Origin: Oceanispirochaeta sp. M1
GTDB taxonomy: Bacteria; Spirochaetota; Spirochaetia; DSM-2461
Direction of reading: 5' to 3'
DNA: 64,000 nucleotides
Assembly (NCBI RefSeq): GCF_003346715.1
Contig: NZ_QQPQ01000026.1
Coordinates: 1 to 64,000, forward strand
Position 1 is the stretch's first letter. Every line of letters begins with the position of its first letter. The notes beneath the pieces are model-generated. The model was given only the letters and a program-made list of their open reading frames with translations, did no database searches and had not been told where the DNA came from. A program made the translations under genes and the position numbers. Positions 42,737-51,867 of this stretch are shown in pieces.

Positions 42737-44374
42737 TTAAGCACCCATGAACATTTTGATATCATCTTCAACTTCACCGATACCGGCAATGCCGAAGTTG
42801 TCGATCAGTACCTTAGCCACGTTGGGGCTGAGGAATGCGGGGAGTGTTGGTCCCAGGTGGATGTCTTTGATGCCCAGGGAGAGAAGTGCCAGAAGTACGA
42901 TAACCGCTTTCTGCTCATACCATGCAATATTGTAGCTGATGGGCAGGTCGTTGATATCGTTCAGTTCAAATACTTCTTTCAGCTTCAGTGCTGTTACTGC
43001 CAGAGAGTAGGAGTCATTACACTGACCCGCATCCAGTACTCTGGGGATTCCACCGATGTCACCCAGGGGAAGTTTGTTGTAACGGTATTTTGCGCATCCT
43101 GCAGTGAGGATAATAGTATCACTGGGAAGCTGTTTGGCGAACTCACTGTAGTAATCTCTGCCCTTCATTCTCCCGTCACATCCGGCCATAACAAAGAACT
43201 GTTTGATGGCACCGGATTTAACTGCGTCAACTACCTTGTCGGCAAGAGCAAGAACCTGTGAGTGTGCGAATCCACCGACGATAGTTCCGGTTTCGATCTC
43301 TATGGGTGCTTTGCATTTTTTCGCATGTTCAACAACAGCCGAGAAATCTGTATCTCCGGAAGCAGCTTCTTCAATATGTTTTACACCGGGGAAACCAGCA
43401 GCTCCGGTAGTGTACATTCTGTCTTTATAGCTATCCTTGGGGGGAGTAATACAGTTGGTAGTCATAAGAATGGGACCATTAAATGATGCGAATTCTTTAT
43501 CCTGTTTCCACCATGCATTACCGTAGTTACCAATAAAGTGGCTGTATTTTTTGAATGAGGGGTAGTAGTTGGCAGGAAGCATTTCACTGTGTGTGTATAC
43601 GTCTACACCTGTACCATCTGTCTGTTTCAGCAGGCTTTCCATGTCTCTCAGGTCATGACCGGAGATCAGGATACCGGGATTTGTGCTTACTCCGATATTT
43701 ACTTCTGTAATTTCGGGGTTACCGTAGGTTTCAGTATTGGCTTTATCCAGGAGAGCCATGACAGAAACTCCCTTTTCTCCTGTTTCCAGAGTCAGAGCAA
43801 CCAGCTCATCAACAGTCAGACTGTCATCGAGGGTTGATGAAAGAGCTTTGTACATAAACTGCAGTACAGATTCATCCTGCTGTGTCAGGTGATCGGCATG
43901 GTAAGCGTAGGCAGCCACTCCCTTCAGGCCTATAATAATCAGTTCTCTTAAAGAACGGATATCTTCATTTTTTGTAGCCAGAATACCTACAGTCTGTGCT
44001 TTTTCATTCATGGCAGTAGCTGTAAGAGTTGTAAAAGTGGCACAGTCGTGGAGCTCTGCGGGTACGAGGTCACCTAGTTCGCCTTTCAGTTTGTCTCTGA
44101 GGGCAAGATCTTCGATGATAGTTTTTACAAAGACATCATTGTCAAAGTTTGCATTGGTGATGGTCATGAAAAGACCACGCATGATAGCAGCGTCAGCTTC
44201 GGGAAGGGCTTTACCCTGGGCTCTGGCAGTACCGGCAACCTGGGCGATTCCTTTCAATGTATAGATCAGAAGATCCTGAAGGGCTGCAGTCTCAGGTTCT
44301 TTACCACAGACTCCTTTAATCTCACAACCTGTTCCCTTGGCTGCTTCCTGACATTGGTAACAAAACATACTCAT
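42737..44374 (-). CDS. hcp: Hybrid cluster protein (hydroxylamine/NO reductase)
   Basis: A 545-residue Fe-S enzyme that removes nitric oxide or hydroxylamine and acts as an S-nitrosylase in some bacteria. Cys5, Cys8, Cys17 and Cys23 follow the CxxC-x8-C-x5-C pattern of the N-terminal cluster, and the hybrid-cluster ligands appear in the C-terminal half (e.g. the region with [25 protein letters not shown] and [11 protein letters not shown]). There is no adjacent hcr reductase gene. GGGAGAAT lies upstream of the start. A palindrome at 44470-44483 may be its control site. Confidence 0.97.
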   Translation of the reverse strand: MSMFCYQCQEAAKGTGCEIKGVCGKEPETAALQDLLIYTLKGIAQVAGTARAQGKALPEADAAIMRGLFMTITNANFDNDVFVKTIIEDLALRDKLKGELGDLVPAELHDCATFTTLTATAMNEKAQTVGILATKNEDIRSLRELIIIGLKGVAAYAYHADHLTQQDESVLQFMYKALSSTLDDSLTVDELVALTLETGEKGVSVMALLDKANTETYGNPEITEVNIGVSTNPGILISGHDLRDMESLLKQTDGTGVDVYTHSEMLPANYYPSFKKYSHFIGNYGNAWWKQDKEFASFNGPILMTTNCITPPKDSYKDRMYTTGAAGFPGVKHIEEAASGDTDFSAVVEHAKKCKAPIEIETGTIVGGFAHSQVLALADKVVDAVKSGAIKQFFVMAGCDGRMKGRDYYSEFAKQLPSDTIILTAGCAKYRYNKLPLGDIGGIPRVLDAGQCNDSYSLAVTALKLKEVFELNDINDLPISYNIAWYEQKAVIVLLALLSLGIKDIHLGPTLPAFLSPNVAKVLIDNFGIAGIGEVEDDIKMFMGA

Positions 44375-44469
44375 AATTCAATTCTCCCTAATTCCCTTCA
44401 CGCCCTTACAGCCGGGGATATAATTTCCTGTTGATAGAAGCAGTATAGGAGGCCGCAAAATTTAAATCG

Positions 44470-44483
44470 GTAACAGATGTTAC
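44470..44483 (-). promoter_or_regulatory. GTAAC-N4-GTTAC palindrome upstream of hcp
   Basis: GTAAC (44470-44474), AGAT, GTTAC (44479-44483) is a perfect inverted repeat with a Crp/Fnr-type half-site spacing, 96 bases before the hcp start. The regulator at 40663 is the natural candidate to bind it. Further A/T palindromes (GTATTTAAATAC near 44500) follow. Motif inference. Confidence 0.5.
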
Positions 44484-44669
44484 AAAAAAGGAAGTATTTA
44501 AGTATTTAAATACCTAAATAGATGTGATGATATATTCAGCATTTAAGATGTACCTGGGATTGCAGAAGTCAATGGACTGTTTATCCAAAGAGGCAGTCAG
44601 GTGAGTTGAAGAGGGGTTAAAATAATACCCGCACTGGTTTTTTAATTCCAAAGAAATTATGATGAAGTC

Positions 44670-45506
44670 ATGAAAACCAACTACCATACTCATTGCAATT
44701 TCTGTGATGGAATTGCCGATCCTGAAACTGTCGTTAAAATTGCACTTGAAAAAGGATTTGATGTCCTGGGATTTTCATCTCACTCTCCTCTGGAGGGAGA
44801 AGAGTGGCCCCTGGCTCATGATGAAGTACATACTTATATACAGACCATAAGAGGGCTGCAGAAGAAATATGAAGATCAGATACTCATATTGGCAGGGATG
44901 GAGCGTGACTTTATTGTTTCCGAATCTCCCTGGCAGGAAAAGCGCTGGGAAAAGGAAACACTGGATTTTGTAATCGGTTCAATTCATATGGTTTTCTCCA
45001 AAAAACTGAACCGCCTTATGTCCGTAGACGGCCCTCAGGATCAGATCCTGGAACTGATAGATAAAGGTTATGACGGAAATGCCAGGGGCATGGTGGAAGA
45101 CTATTATGATAATCTTGCCATGATGGTTAAAAGAGAGACTTTTGACTTTGTGGGACATATCGATGTTGTTAAAAAGAGAAACAAAGTAATCGGATTTCTT
45201 GATGAGTCAGATCCCTGGTATATGAAAAAGGTAAAAACTGTCCTGGAGGTCATTCACAGTAAATCTGTGCCCATAGAGATTAATACGGGGGGGATTTTCA
45301 GGGGGGCGACGGATGAGCTTTATCCCTCACAGCCTATCTTAAGAGAATGTTTCAAAAAAGGCATTCCCATTGTGATAAGCAGTGATTCCCATGATCCCCA
45401 GCATCTGGACAGTGGTTTTGATCTTGCCGTGGAAAGAGCCGGGGATGCGGGTTATAAAAAACAGATGATACTTGATCGAAACGGATGGAGATCCATAGCT
45501 CTTTAA
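44670..45506 (+). CDS. PHP-domain phosphatase (histidinol-phosphatase HisJ-like)
   Basis: A 278-residue PHP-fold enzyme with metal-binding motifs THTHC near the start as YHTHC, FSSHSP, the Glu in GMERD, GHID and a C-terminal SSDSHDP. It resembles HisJ, which makes histidinol in histidine synthesis, but PHP proteins have other phosphoesterase roles and no his genes are nearby. It overlaps purU by four bases tail to tail. Confidence 0.85.
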   Translation: MKTNYHTHCNFCDGIADPETVVKIALEKGFDVLGFSSHSPLEGEEWPLAHDEVHTYIQTIRGLQKKYEDQILILAGMERDFIVSESPWQEKRWEKETLDFVIGSIHMVFSKKLNRLMSVDGPQDQILELIDKGYDGNARGMVEDYYDNLAMMVKRETFDFVGHIDVVKKRNKVIGFLDESDPWYMKKVKTVLEVIHSKSVPIEINTGGIFRGATDELYPSQPILRECFKKGIPIVISSDSHDPQHLDSGFDLAVERAGDAGYKKQMILDRNGWRSIAL

Positions 45507-46357
45507 TCAAAGACGATGGTTTTGTTTCCAAATACAAGTATTTTATGTTCCAGGTGAAGTTGGACAGCTCTGGATAGAACGCTCTTTTCCAGGTTCCGTC
45601 CTTTCTCTATCAGATCATTGACATTATCCCTATGATTCACACGGGCTACATCCTGAGCGATGATAGGTCCCTGATCCAGATCTTCAGTAACATAGTGGCT
45701 GGTAGCACCAATCAATTTGACACCCCTTGAAAAAGCCTGATGATAAGGCTTGGCACCCACAAAGGCCGGGAGGAACGAGTGGTGAATATTAATAATTTTT
45801 CTGGGAAAGGCATCTATGAATTTTCCTGAGAGAATCTGCATATATCGGGCCAGAACAATGAGATCTATTTTTTCCTTGTTAAGCAGGGCAATCTGATTTT
45901 TTTCCACCTCGGCTTTTGTATCTTTTGAAACCGGGAAATGATGAAAAGGTATATTGAAGTACTCTGCAATGGGTCTGCAGTCTTCATGGTTGGACATAAT
46001 CAGTTTAATATCTGTTTTCAGTTCTCCCGCTTTATTCCGGATCAGAAGTTCATACAGGCAGTGGTCATATTTTGAAACAAGGATTGCCGTCGTGGCTCTC
46101 TCTGTTGAGAACTCCAGGCGCCAGTCCATTTCGAACTTTACGGCGATAGGTTCAAAGGCAGATTCAATTTTTTTATTGTTAATGGCAAAATCCGACATAT
46201 CCCATTCAACTCGCATGAAGAACATACCTGATTCATCATAATGCTGGTCACAATTTAAAATGTTCCCTTCATACATGGTGATAAAGTGGGTTATCTCTGC
46301 AACAATCCCTTTTCTGTCCATACAGGATAGAAAGAGTATGGCTGATTCTCTGTTCAT
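45503..46357 (-). CDS. purU: Formyltetrahydrofolate deformylase
   Basis: Hydrolyses 10-formyltetrahydrofolate to formate and tetrahydrofolate. The ATG at 46357 has GGAGAAG seven bases upstream and gives 284 residues; a version from 46375 adds six residues without a ribosome site. An N-terminal ACT domain (CMDRKGIVAEITHFI) is followed by a formyltransferase domain with the catalytic HHSFLPAF and the family motif YVTEDLDQGPII. In anaerobes it can release formate or supply it for purine synthesis. Confidence 0.95.
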   Translation of the reverse strand: MNRESAILFLSCMDRKGIVAEITHFITMYEGNILNCDQHYDESGMFFMRVEWDMSDFAINNKKIESAFEPIAVKFEMDWRLEFSTERATTAILVSKYDHCLYELLIRNKAGELKTDIKLIMSNHEDCRPIAEYFNIPFHHFPVSKDTKAEVEKNQIALLNKEKIDLIVLARYMQILSGKFIDAFPRKIINIHHSFLPAFVGAKPYHQAFSRGVKLIGATSHYVTEDLDQGPIIAQDVARVNHRDNVNDLIEKGRNLEKSVLSRAVQLHLEHKILVFGNKTIVFD

Positions 46358-46479
46358 GGTCTTCTCCGGATACATTTCTCAATTTATCCTGTTTTTAAGA
46401 ACAGGAAAACTGGAGGTCATTATAGAAAGGATGGAGGGTTTTGAACAGCTCCGAAGCCTTCCGTTTCCATTTTTGAATT

Positions 46480-47838
46480 TTACTTAAATTCTTCCGCCAG
46501 TTCTCTGAACCTGTCACCCCTGTGAAATTCATTGATGAACATACCGAATGATGTGGCACCGGGAGACATAAGAATCACATCCCCCGCAACAGCTGTTTCA
46601 ACCGCCTTGTGAAAGGCTTCTTTCAGTGAGGAAAATGGACCGTTATAGGCTATCCCGGCCTTCTGAAGCTCTGCAGACAGTTTCTCAAAAGCTGTTCCTT
46701 CGAGGATGTAGATCCCGGCTGCTCTTTTAAGGCTGTCTGAAATTCCGGAAAAATCCAGTTCCTTGTCCGTACCGCCGCAAATAAGTTTAACCGGTTCTTC
46801 AAAGCTTTCAACCGCAGCTGTCATTGCTTCGGGAATAGTGGCGGTCGTATCATTGTAGAAGCGTATTCCCTTGTATTCTCTCACCATTTCAAGGCGGTGA
46901 GCTATTCCTGGAAAATCACTGAGCCGGGAAAAAACAGTCTGGGCATTCTCGCCATATAGAATGGCTGCAGCTCCGGCAATAAGACAGTTCATTCTGAAAT
47001 AGACCCCAGGGGTTTTCAATTTCTCAGGAAGCAAGTCAAGTTCACTGCCTTCATGTCTGAACCATCCTTTTCTGCCGTCCATCCGGATCTCTGCATGACT
47101 GTCATGGTAACTGTAAAAATAACTTTTTCCAGGGCACTCAGATGCAAAGGTTTTCCCTCTTTCATCCAGAAGAAATATGGACTTCTGATCCCTGTTCTGT
47201 CCTCTGTAGACTGTCTTCTTATCATCAACATAGTCTTCAAAATCATCATACATATTCTGATGGTCATTCATAATGTTGGATAGTACGGCTATTTCCGGAT
47301 GTAGCAGATCTCTCCCTTTCAGGTCTCCCAGCTGCCAGGAGGAGAGTTCCAGAATGACAGGGTCTCCGGGCTGAAGCTCATCCAGAAAACTTAATGGAGA
47401 GAGTGTGATGTTACCTCCCAGACGGCACCCCGGATTGTTTTTTTTCAGTATGTGAAAAAGGGCGGAAACAATAGTGGATTTCCCTTTACTCCCGGTTACC
47501 GCAATCACGGGATTGGAACAGAGGGTGAGGAAAAGAGATAGATCTGTTTCAACTCTTGCAGCGGCTTTCAGATAAGGAGAAGTGCCGGGGACTGCGGGGT
47601 TTTTGATAACTATATCAGCCTCGCTGAAGTCCTCCATTCTGTGTTCTCCCAGAACATAGCGGACATTAAGATCACTGAGACTCTCAAGGGTGGGGGCAAG
47701 TATTTCTGCAGATCTGAGGTCTGTTGCCGTAACATGAGCGCCCCGTTCTGCCAGGAAGCGTACACTGGCAAGTCCGCCTCCGTTCAGTCCGAGTCCCATG
47801 ACGGTCACTTTTTTATTTTTGAAGCTCTGAGAGTCCAT
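46480..47838 (-). CDS. murD: UDP-N-acetylmuramoylalanine--D-glutamate ligase
   Basis: Adds D-glutamate to the peptidoglycan precursor in the cytoplasm. The 452-residue protein begins with the Rossmann fold (KVTVMGLGLNGGGLAS), then has the ATP loop VTGSKGKST, the substrate and metal site region (ELSSWQL) and the typical C-terminal LLSPGATSFGMF-like segment (LMSPGATSFGMF). AAGGAA lies seven bases before the ATG. No other mur gene is adjacent. Confidence 0.96.
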   Translation of the reverse strand: MDSQSFKNKKVTVMGLGLNGGGLASVRFLAERGAHVTATDLRSAEILAPTLESLSDLNVRYVLGEHRMEDFSEADIVIKNPAVPGTSPYLKAAARVETDLSLFLTLCSNPVIAVTGSKGKSTIVSALFHILKKNNPGCRLGGNITLSPLSFLDELQPGDPVILELSSWQLGDLKGRDLLHPEIAVLSNIMNDHQNMYDDFEDYVDDKKTVYRGQNRDQKSIFLLDERGKTFASECPGKSYFYSYHDSHAEIRMDGRKGWFRHEGSELDLLPEKLKTPGVYFRMNCLIAGAAAILYGENAQTVFSRLSDFPGIAHRLEMVREYKGIRFYNDTTATIPEAMTAAVESFEEPVKLICGGTDKELDFSGISDSLKRAAGIYILEGTAFEKLSAELQKAGIAYNGPFSSLKEAFHKAVETAVAGDVILMSPGATSFGMFINEFHRGDRFRELAEEFK

Positions 47839-48012
47839 CTATATTATTCCTTATCAGCTTGTGGCTGAATAATCTATGTGCTGCCAAGGCAAATAACATT
47901 GTCCCGGTGGTTATCCGCAGGAGGTCCAAGGGTGTGATTCTCTGCAGATAATGGTGTATAATGGGCATAATAACAGAATATTGAATACTTGCCAAAGGTG
48001 GAGGATTTCTGA

Positions 48013-48972
48013 ATGGAAATACGATCGGACAGTAGGGCTAAATTATGCTTTCTGATGCTTTTTTGTTTGCAGATAATGGTGATTGCATTCCCCTTGTCTG
48101 CTCAGAGTTCAGCCGAAATTGTTTATGCCGAAGGTGAGGGATTTTCTCTTGTCAGAAATGGAGAGAGCGAATACTACGATATATATCTGGGTGAGGCCGA
48201 GGGCCTTGAGCTTAGAGGCGGTGACCTGATCCTCAGCGAGGCCGGTACATGGATTGAAATACAACTGGCCGGTTCCGGGACTATCATCAAGATTGCTGAA
48301 AATACGACATTCACATTGAAAACGCTGCAGAATGAGGGAGGAACCTTTGAGGTCTCCTATGGCAGGGTGCGGGCCAGAGTTCAGAAACTGACCTCAGAAA
48401 CACCATTCTGGATTGAAGGTTCGGATACAGTTGCCGGCGTTCGGGGAACCGACTTCGGTTATGATCTTTTTTATGACCCTGCATCTCCTGAAAAGAAAAA
48501 TGTCAGTGTCTACTGTTTTGAGGGTGAAGTGGAAGTCGTGCGTCAGCTGGAAACTGAAGTGGAAGAAGACTTTGTGGCTGATTCCGATTTTGCAAAGGGT
48601 AAGGAAAAAACTTCAACTGTCATACTCAGAAGAAATGAGATGGTATCAATTACAAGTGAAGATAAAACTGCGCCTCTGAATAAAAGCCGTATAGAGTCGG
48701 AGGTCAAGGAATTCTGGGAAGTCAATGAGTTTATCTTTGAACCCGAACCTGATACTGAACAGAATACATTCCAGCTGTTCCATAATGATGTAAAACAGTT
48801 ACGTCAGGGTGCATTGGTTTCAACCATCACCGGTACCCTTCTAGCCGGAGGTGGTGCCGCTGCCTACATATTGATGGATGCAGAGAGTGTGGGTATCGGT
48901 ATGATGACTGTAGGTTCCTCAATGATTGCCGCGGGAGGATATTTTTTGATCCGCTCTTTTATCCTTCAATAG
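48013..48972 (+). CDS. FecR-domain membrane protein
   Basis: After a signal peptide or anchor (LMLFCLQIMVIAFPLSAQ) comes a FecR-type domain of about 170 residues with the hallmark GVRGTDFGYD and the strand FEVSYGRVRARV, as in anti-sigma-like FecR sensors. Then come an acidic linker and two C-terminal membrane segments (LVSTITGTLLAGGGAAAYIL and GMMTVGSSMIAAGGYFLI). There is no sigma factor or TonB receptor near. It faces the pseudokinase-like gene tail to tail. GGAGG lies eight bases before the ATG. Role unknown; cell-envelope sensing or structural is likely. Confidence 0.75.
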   Translation: MEIRSDSRAKLCFLMLFCLQIMVIAFPLSAQSSAEIVYAEGEGFSLVRNGESEYYDIYLGEAEGLELRGGDLILSEAGTWIEIQLAGSGTIIKIAENTTFTLKTLQNEGGTFEVSYGRVRARVQKLTSETPFWIEGSDTVAGVRGTDFGYDLFYDPASPEKKNVSVYCFEGEVEVVRQLETEVEEDFVADSDFAKGKEKTSTVILRRNEMVSITSEDKTAPLNKSRIESEVKEFWEVNEFIFEPEPDTEQNTFQLFHNDVKQLRQGALVSTITGTLLAGGGAAAYILMDAESVGIGMMTVGSSMIAAGGYFLIRSFILQ

Positions 48973-48981
48973 AGCCCTGCC

Positions 48982-50358
48982 TCAGGGATAGGATATCTCT
49001 CGTATCTTTCTGTCTCTCTCAACAATTAGCCAGTTTCCCTTTTTCTGTTCTTCCAGAGTCAGAAGGTCTGTGACTTTCAGGCCGTAGGGTGGAACAGGCT
49101 TTGCCTCTGAGATATCGCTGTCCTGAGTTGTACCGGGCATCCATTTTTCATATACAACCCGGAACTGTCCGCTGCCTAGATCATTTATTTCGAGTTCCGC
49201 TACACCATAGATACTCTTTCCGAAACCGGGAGCGACTCTTCCGGATTGAACCCACTCTTCAGCATTGATGATACCGCTGTCTCCTTCGTAGCCCATACGG
49301 ACTCTGGAAGTAACAAAGATATTGGTGACCTCTCCGATATCTCCCTTTCCAAGCTTCTTTTCAATGCAGTCTTCCATTATCACCTGATCCATATCATTGA
49401 AACTGCGGTAGTAAGATTCAACAACCTGACGGGCATCCATCCCCATGGTTGCAGGGGGTTCCAGTGATTTCCGAATGGGAGTACTTATCAATATTCCCAG
49501 AAAAATTACAACTGCCCCTATTGCGATATATAAGCTGTTTTTCCGTCTCCAGACCTGTCGTCTTTTACGGTTTTTCTCACCCCGTTCTACTATCTGATCT
49601 GCCTTCAGTTTTATTTCATCTTTTTCTGTGCTGCTGAGTTCCCGCAGGGCTCCGTCTTTTCTCCATAGATCAATAATACTGCTCCATTCCTTCAGAGAAG
49701 AATCTTCTGCTTTAAAGCTGCTGCTGATAAGGCCTGCAATCTCATCCTTTAAACCGGGGATCATAAGTTCCGGACTGAGGGAGGGAGGTCTTCTCAGTTG
49801 TTCATTACGATCATCTTCCGCTTTCTCAAGGGGAGCATAGGGATGAGTTCCGGAGAGCAGCTGACTGGCCAGCACTGCTGCTGTGAAATCCAAACCTTCT
49901 GTACCCAATTTGTCAGGATGATTGTAGGGATACCAGTTTGTGACTCTGCTCTCCTCTTTTTCTGACTTGCGGATAAAATCCATAAGAGAGACAGGGAGAA
50001 TCAGAACTCTGCCATCCTCCAGAAAAAACCAGCTCCGGCTGTAAAATCCCTTATAGCTGCTGTCTTTATGTTTAAGTGCCTGAAATACCCGGATAATTTT
50101 TTCAAATCTGTCCAGTGTAAGAGTGGCTGCTGTAAATGATTCACCCTTGATAAGGGGACCGTAAAAGATCATGGAACCGTCCTGTTCACTGGCCCCTTCC
50201 AGTTTCCAGCTCTCCATCCGGCCCTCTTTGTCATATATCCATCCCGGTTCATTCTGAAGGGACGATATATCTACAGCTCTGAAAACTTTCGGTTCAAGTC
50301 CGCTTTGTATCCCGCTGTATTCTTTACCTTCAGCTGTGAAGGGGATTAACTGGTTCAT
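48982..50358 (-). CDS. Membrane protein with degenerate kinase-like cytoplasmic domain
   Basis: I do not recognise a named family. Residues about 1-260 are cytoplasmic and have patches that look like a protein-kinase C-lobe: GLDFTAAVLASQLLSGTHPYA recalls the helix after the activation loop (DIYSLGVLLYELLTGxxPF). No P-loop, HRD or DFG motif is visible, so if it is related it is an inactive pseudokinase. A basic stretch and membrane segment (SLYIAIGAVVIFLGILIST, about 277-297) follow, then an extracytoplasmic domain of about 150 residues that resembles NTF2-like folds (VESYYRSFNDMD). The end faces a FecR protein. Role unknown. Confidence 0.6.
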   Translation of the reverse strand: MNQLIPFTAEGKEYSGIQSGLEPKVFRAVDISSLQNEPGWIYDKEGRMESWKLEGASEQDGSMIFYGPLIKGESFTAATLTLDRFEKIIRVFQALKHKDSSYKGFYSRSWFFLEDGRVLILPVSLMDFIRKSEKEESRVTNWYPYNHPDKLGTEGLDFTAAVLASQLLSGTHPYAPLEKAEDDRNEQLRRPPSLSPELMIPGLKDEIAGLISSSFKAEDSSLKEWSSIIDLWRKDGALRELSSTEKDEIKLKADQIVERGEKNRKRRQVWRRKNSLYIAIGAVVIFLGILISTPIRKSLEPPATMGMDARQVVESYYRSFNDMDQVIMEDCIEKKLGKGDIGEVTNIFVTSRVRMGYEGDSGIINAEEWVQSGRVAPGFGKSIYGVAELEINDLGSGQFRVVYEKWMPGTTQDSDISEAKPVPPYGLKVTDLLTLEEQKKGNWLIVERDRKIREISYP

Positions 50359-50438
50359 GACATACTCCTGTACCGGCAGGAAAGCCGGATATCTGTCTGC
50401 AAATATAATAAAAATCAGCTGCTATGAATATGAAAAAA

Positions 50439-50990
50439 TCAATTATCGTCCTTCATTCCGAATACCTGGGCCGTGAAACTGTATAGTTTGTAACTCCCCG
50501 CCAGCCAGAACTCCATGGGCAGTCCCGCCTTGGCACAGAGATGATTCATAAAAGTCTCTCTGTCCCATCCCTGTTCTGTCGCAACCTGAGGGAGAAAGAG
50601 TCCTCGTGACATCCCTGATTCAAGGAGTGCTCCGTGCTCGCCCATGATCAGCTCCTCTGGAGTGCTGATCTTTTCCAAAGGGCTTAGCAGGGATATTTCC
50701 AGATCAGACTCTTCCCATTCTTCTTTCCTGAGCTGTGGAAATCGGGGGTCTTTGAAAGCTGCTGAATATGCCGCATCTTTCAGACTGTAATTAAGATCCT
50801 CTCTGCCTTCGATAGAACCGATACATCCACGGAGTCTTCCATTCAGATGAATGGTTACAAAGACGCCGCAGCGGGGAAGATCTCCCAGAACAGCGGGGAC
50901 TTCGGTTTCTACTCTCCCGAAGGCGGTTCCGATGGTACTGTATACCCAGTCCAGAATCTGCTTTTGTTCCTGTCTGCTTAATTTTTTCAT
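50439..50990 (-). CDS. AMMECR1-domain protein
   Basis: A 183-residue protein of the AMMECR1 family with the signature LRGCIGSIEG, plus the typical helical start and the run DLEISLLSPLEKI. AMMECR1 proteins often occur with Memo and a radical-SAM protein (AmmeMemoRadiSam systems). Memo is directly upstream; no radical-SAM member is in this window. GGGAG lies eight bases before the ATG. Function in bacteria is not established. Confidence 0.93.
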   Translation of the reverse strand: MKKLSRQEQKQILDWVYSTIGTAFGRVETEVPAVLGDLPRCGVFVTIHLNGRLRGCIGSIEGREDLNYSLKDAAYSAAFKDPRFPQLRKEEWEESDLEISLLSPLEKISTPEELIMGEHGALLESGMSRGLFLPQVATEQGWDRETFMNHLCAKAGLPMEFWLAGSYKLYSFTAQVFGMKDDN

Positions 50991-51020
50991 AACACTTATC
51001 TCCCTTGGGGAATTGCCGGT

Positions 51021-51866
51021 TTATGACCAATGAGCTCCGGCATAATACACCGCCATTGTTCCTTTCCGGTCTATGACTTCAGTATGATTTCTGCTTCGCA
51101 CTTTGAGATGCCCTTTATTTGGGGCACTGAAGATACCAAGATCAGAGAGGAGGGTGAATAAAACGATTCCGCAGCTGCTTATCTCTTCGCTCTTTTCAAG
51201 TTCCCGAAGAGAAGTCTCCAGAGGCATGTTTATATGATTTAACAATTCTTCGGCTTCTTTTTCTGTTTCTGAAAGCAGAGCGTAGCGGCTCAGATTGGCC
51301 GAGAGGATAATAAGAGTTCTACCGGGAAGTCCCAATATTGCTGATCTGATAACTGCGGCGGCTTTTTTTATGGATGATCTTTTCAGATTCCCGGAAAGAA
51401 GCGGTATGATTGGAATATCCGGAAATAGAATTTGTATAAAGGGGAGCTGCAGTTCCAGTGAATGTTCCTCCATATGGGGAGAATCGCTGATACTGAAAAG
51501 TTCATTATTTTCTGTCAGGGTTTTGCAGGTTTTCTGATCCACGGGAATAAGCCCCAGGGGGGAGTTATAGTATTTTTTTGAAGGCAGGTAGATCTTCTGA
51601 GTTTTTTTCTCTCTGTGGACCGGTCCCATAAGAAGTATTCTGTCCGGTTTGTAATCTTTTGCAGAGCTGAATGCCGAGGCAATGCAGTCACCGCACTGTT
51701 CCCAGCTTCCGTGGGGAGTTAAAATGACCTGAGCAGATTCAGCCCCGTCATCAGCCTTGTTGTTTTCCATGAGTTCATTGACTCTCTGAGTCAGTACTTC
51801 CGGTTCATCCGGATAGAAAAGACCGCTGACAATGGTTTCTCTGATATCTCTTTTTAAAATGTCCAT
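51021..51866 (-). CDS. Memo-family protein
   Basis: A 281-residue member of the MEMO/MEMO1-like family related to class III dioxygenases; the family metal site is made of His residues and a Cys. Regions such as ILTPHGSWEQCGDC, LMGPVH and EHSLELQLPFIQILFPD match the family. The gene starts one base after the RqcH stop and has AAGGG upstream, and AMMECR1 follows 30 bases later, so they form one unit. Biochemical role unknown. Confidence 0.9.
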   Translation of the reverse strand: MDILKRDIRETIVSGLFYPDEPEVLTQRVNELMENNKADDGAESAQVILTPHGSWEQCGDCIASAFSSAKDYKPDRILLMGPVHREKKTQKIYLPSKKYYNSPLGLIPVDQKTCKTLTENNELFSISDSPHMEEHSLELQLPFIQILFPDIPIIPLLSGNLKRSSIKKAAAVIRSAILGLPGRTLIILSANLSRYALLSETEKEAEELLNHINMPLETSLRELEKSEEISSCGIVLFTLLSDLGIFSAPNKGHLKVRSRNHTEVIDRKGTMAVYYAGAHWS

Positions 51867-51867
51867 T

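Noticed and set aside
47813-47995. A 60-codon minus frame with a hydrophobic middle before murD
   Set aside because: No ribosome site precedes it, and the murD ribosome site lies inside it; it overlaps murD by 26 bases. More likely leader sequence than gene.
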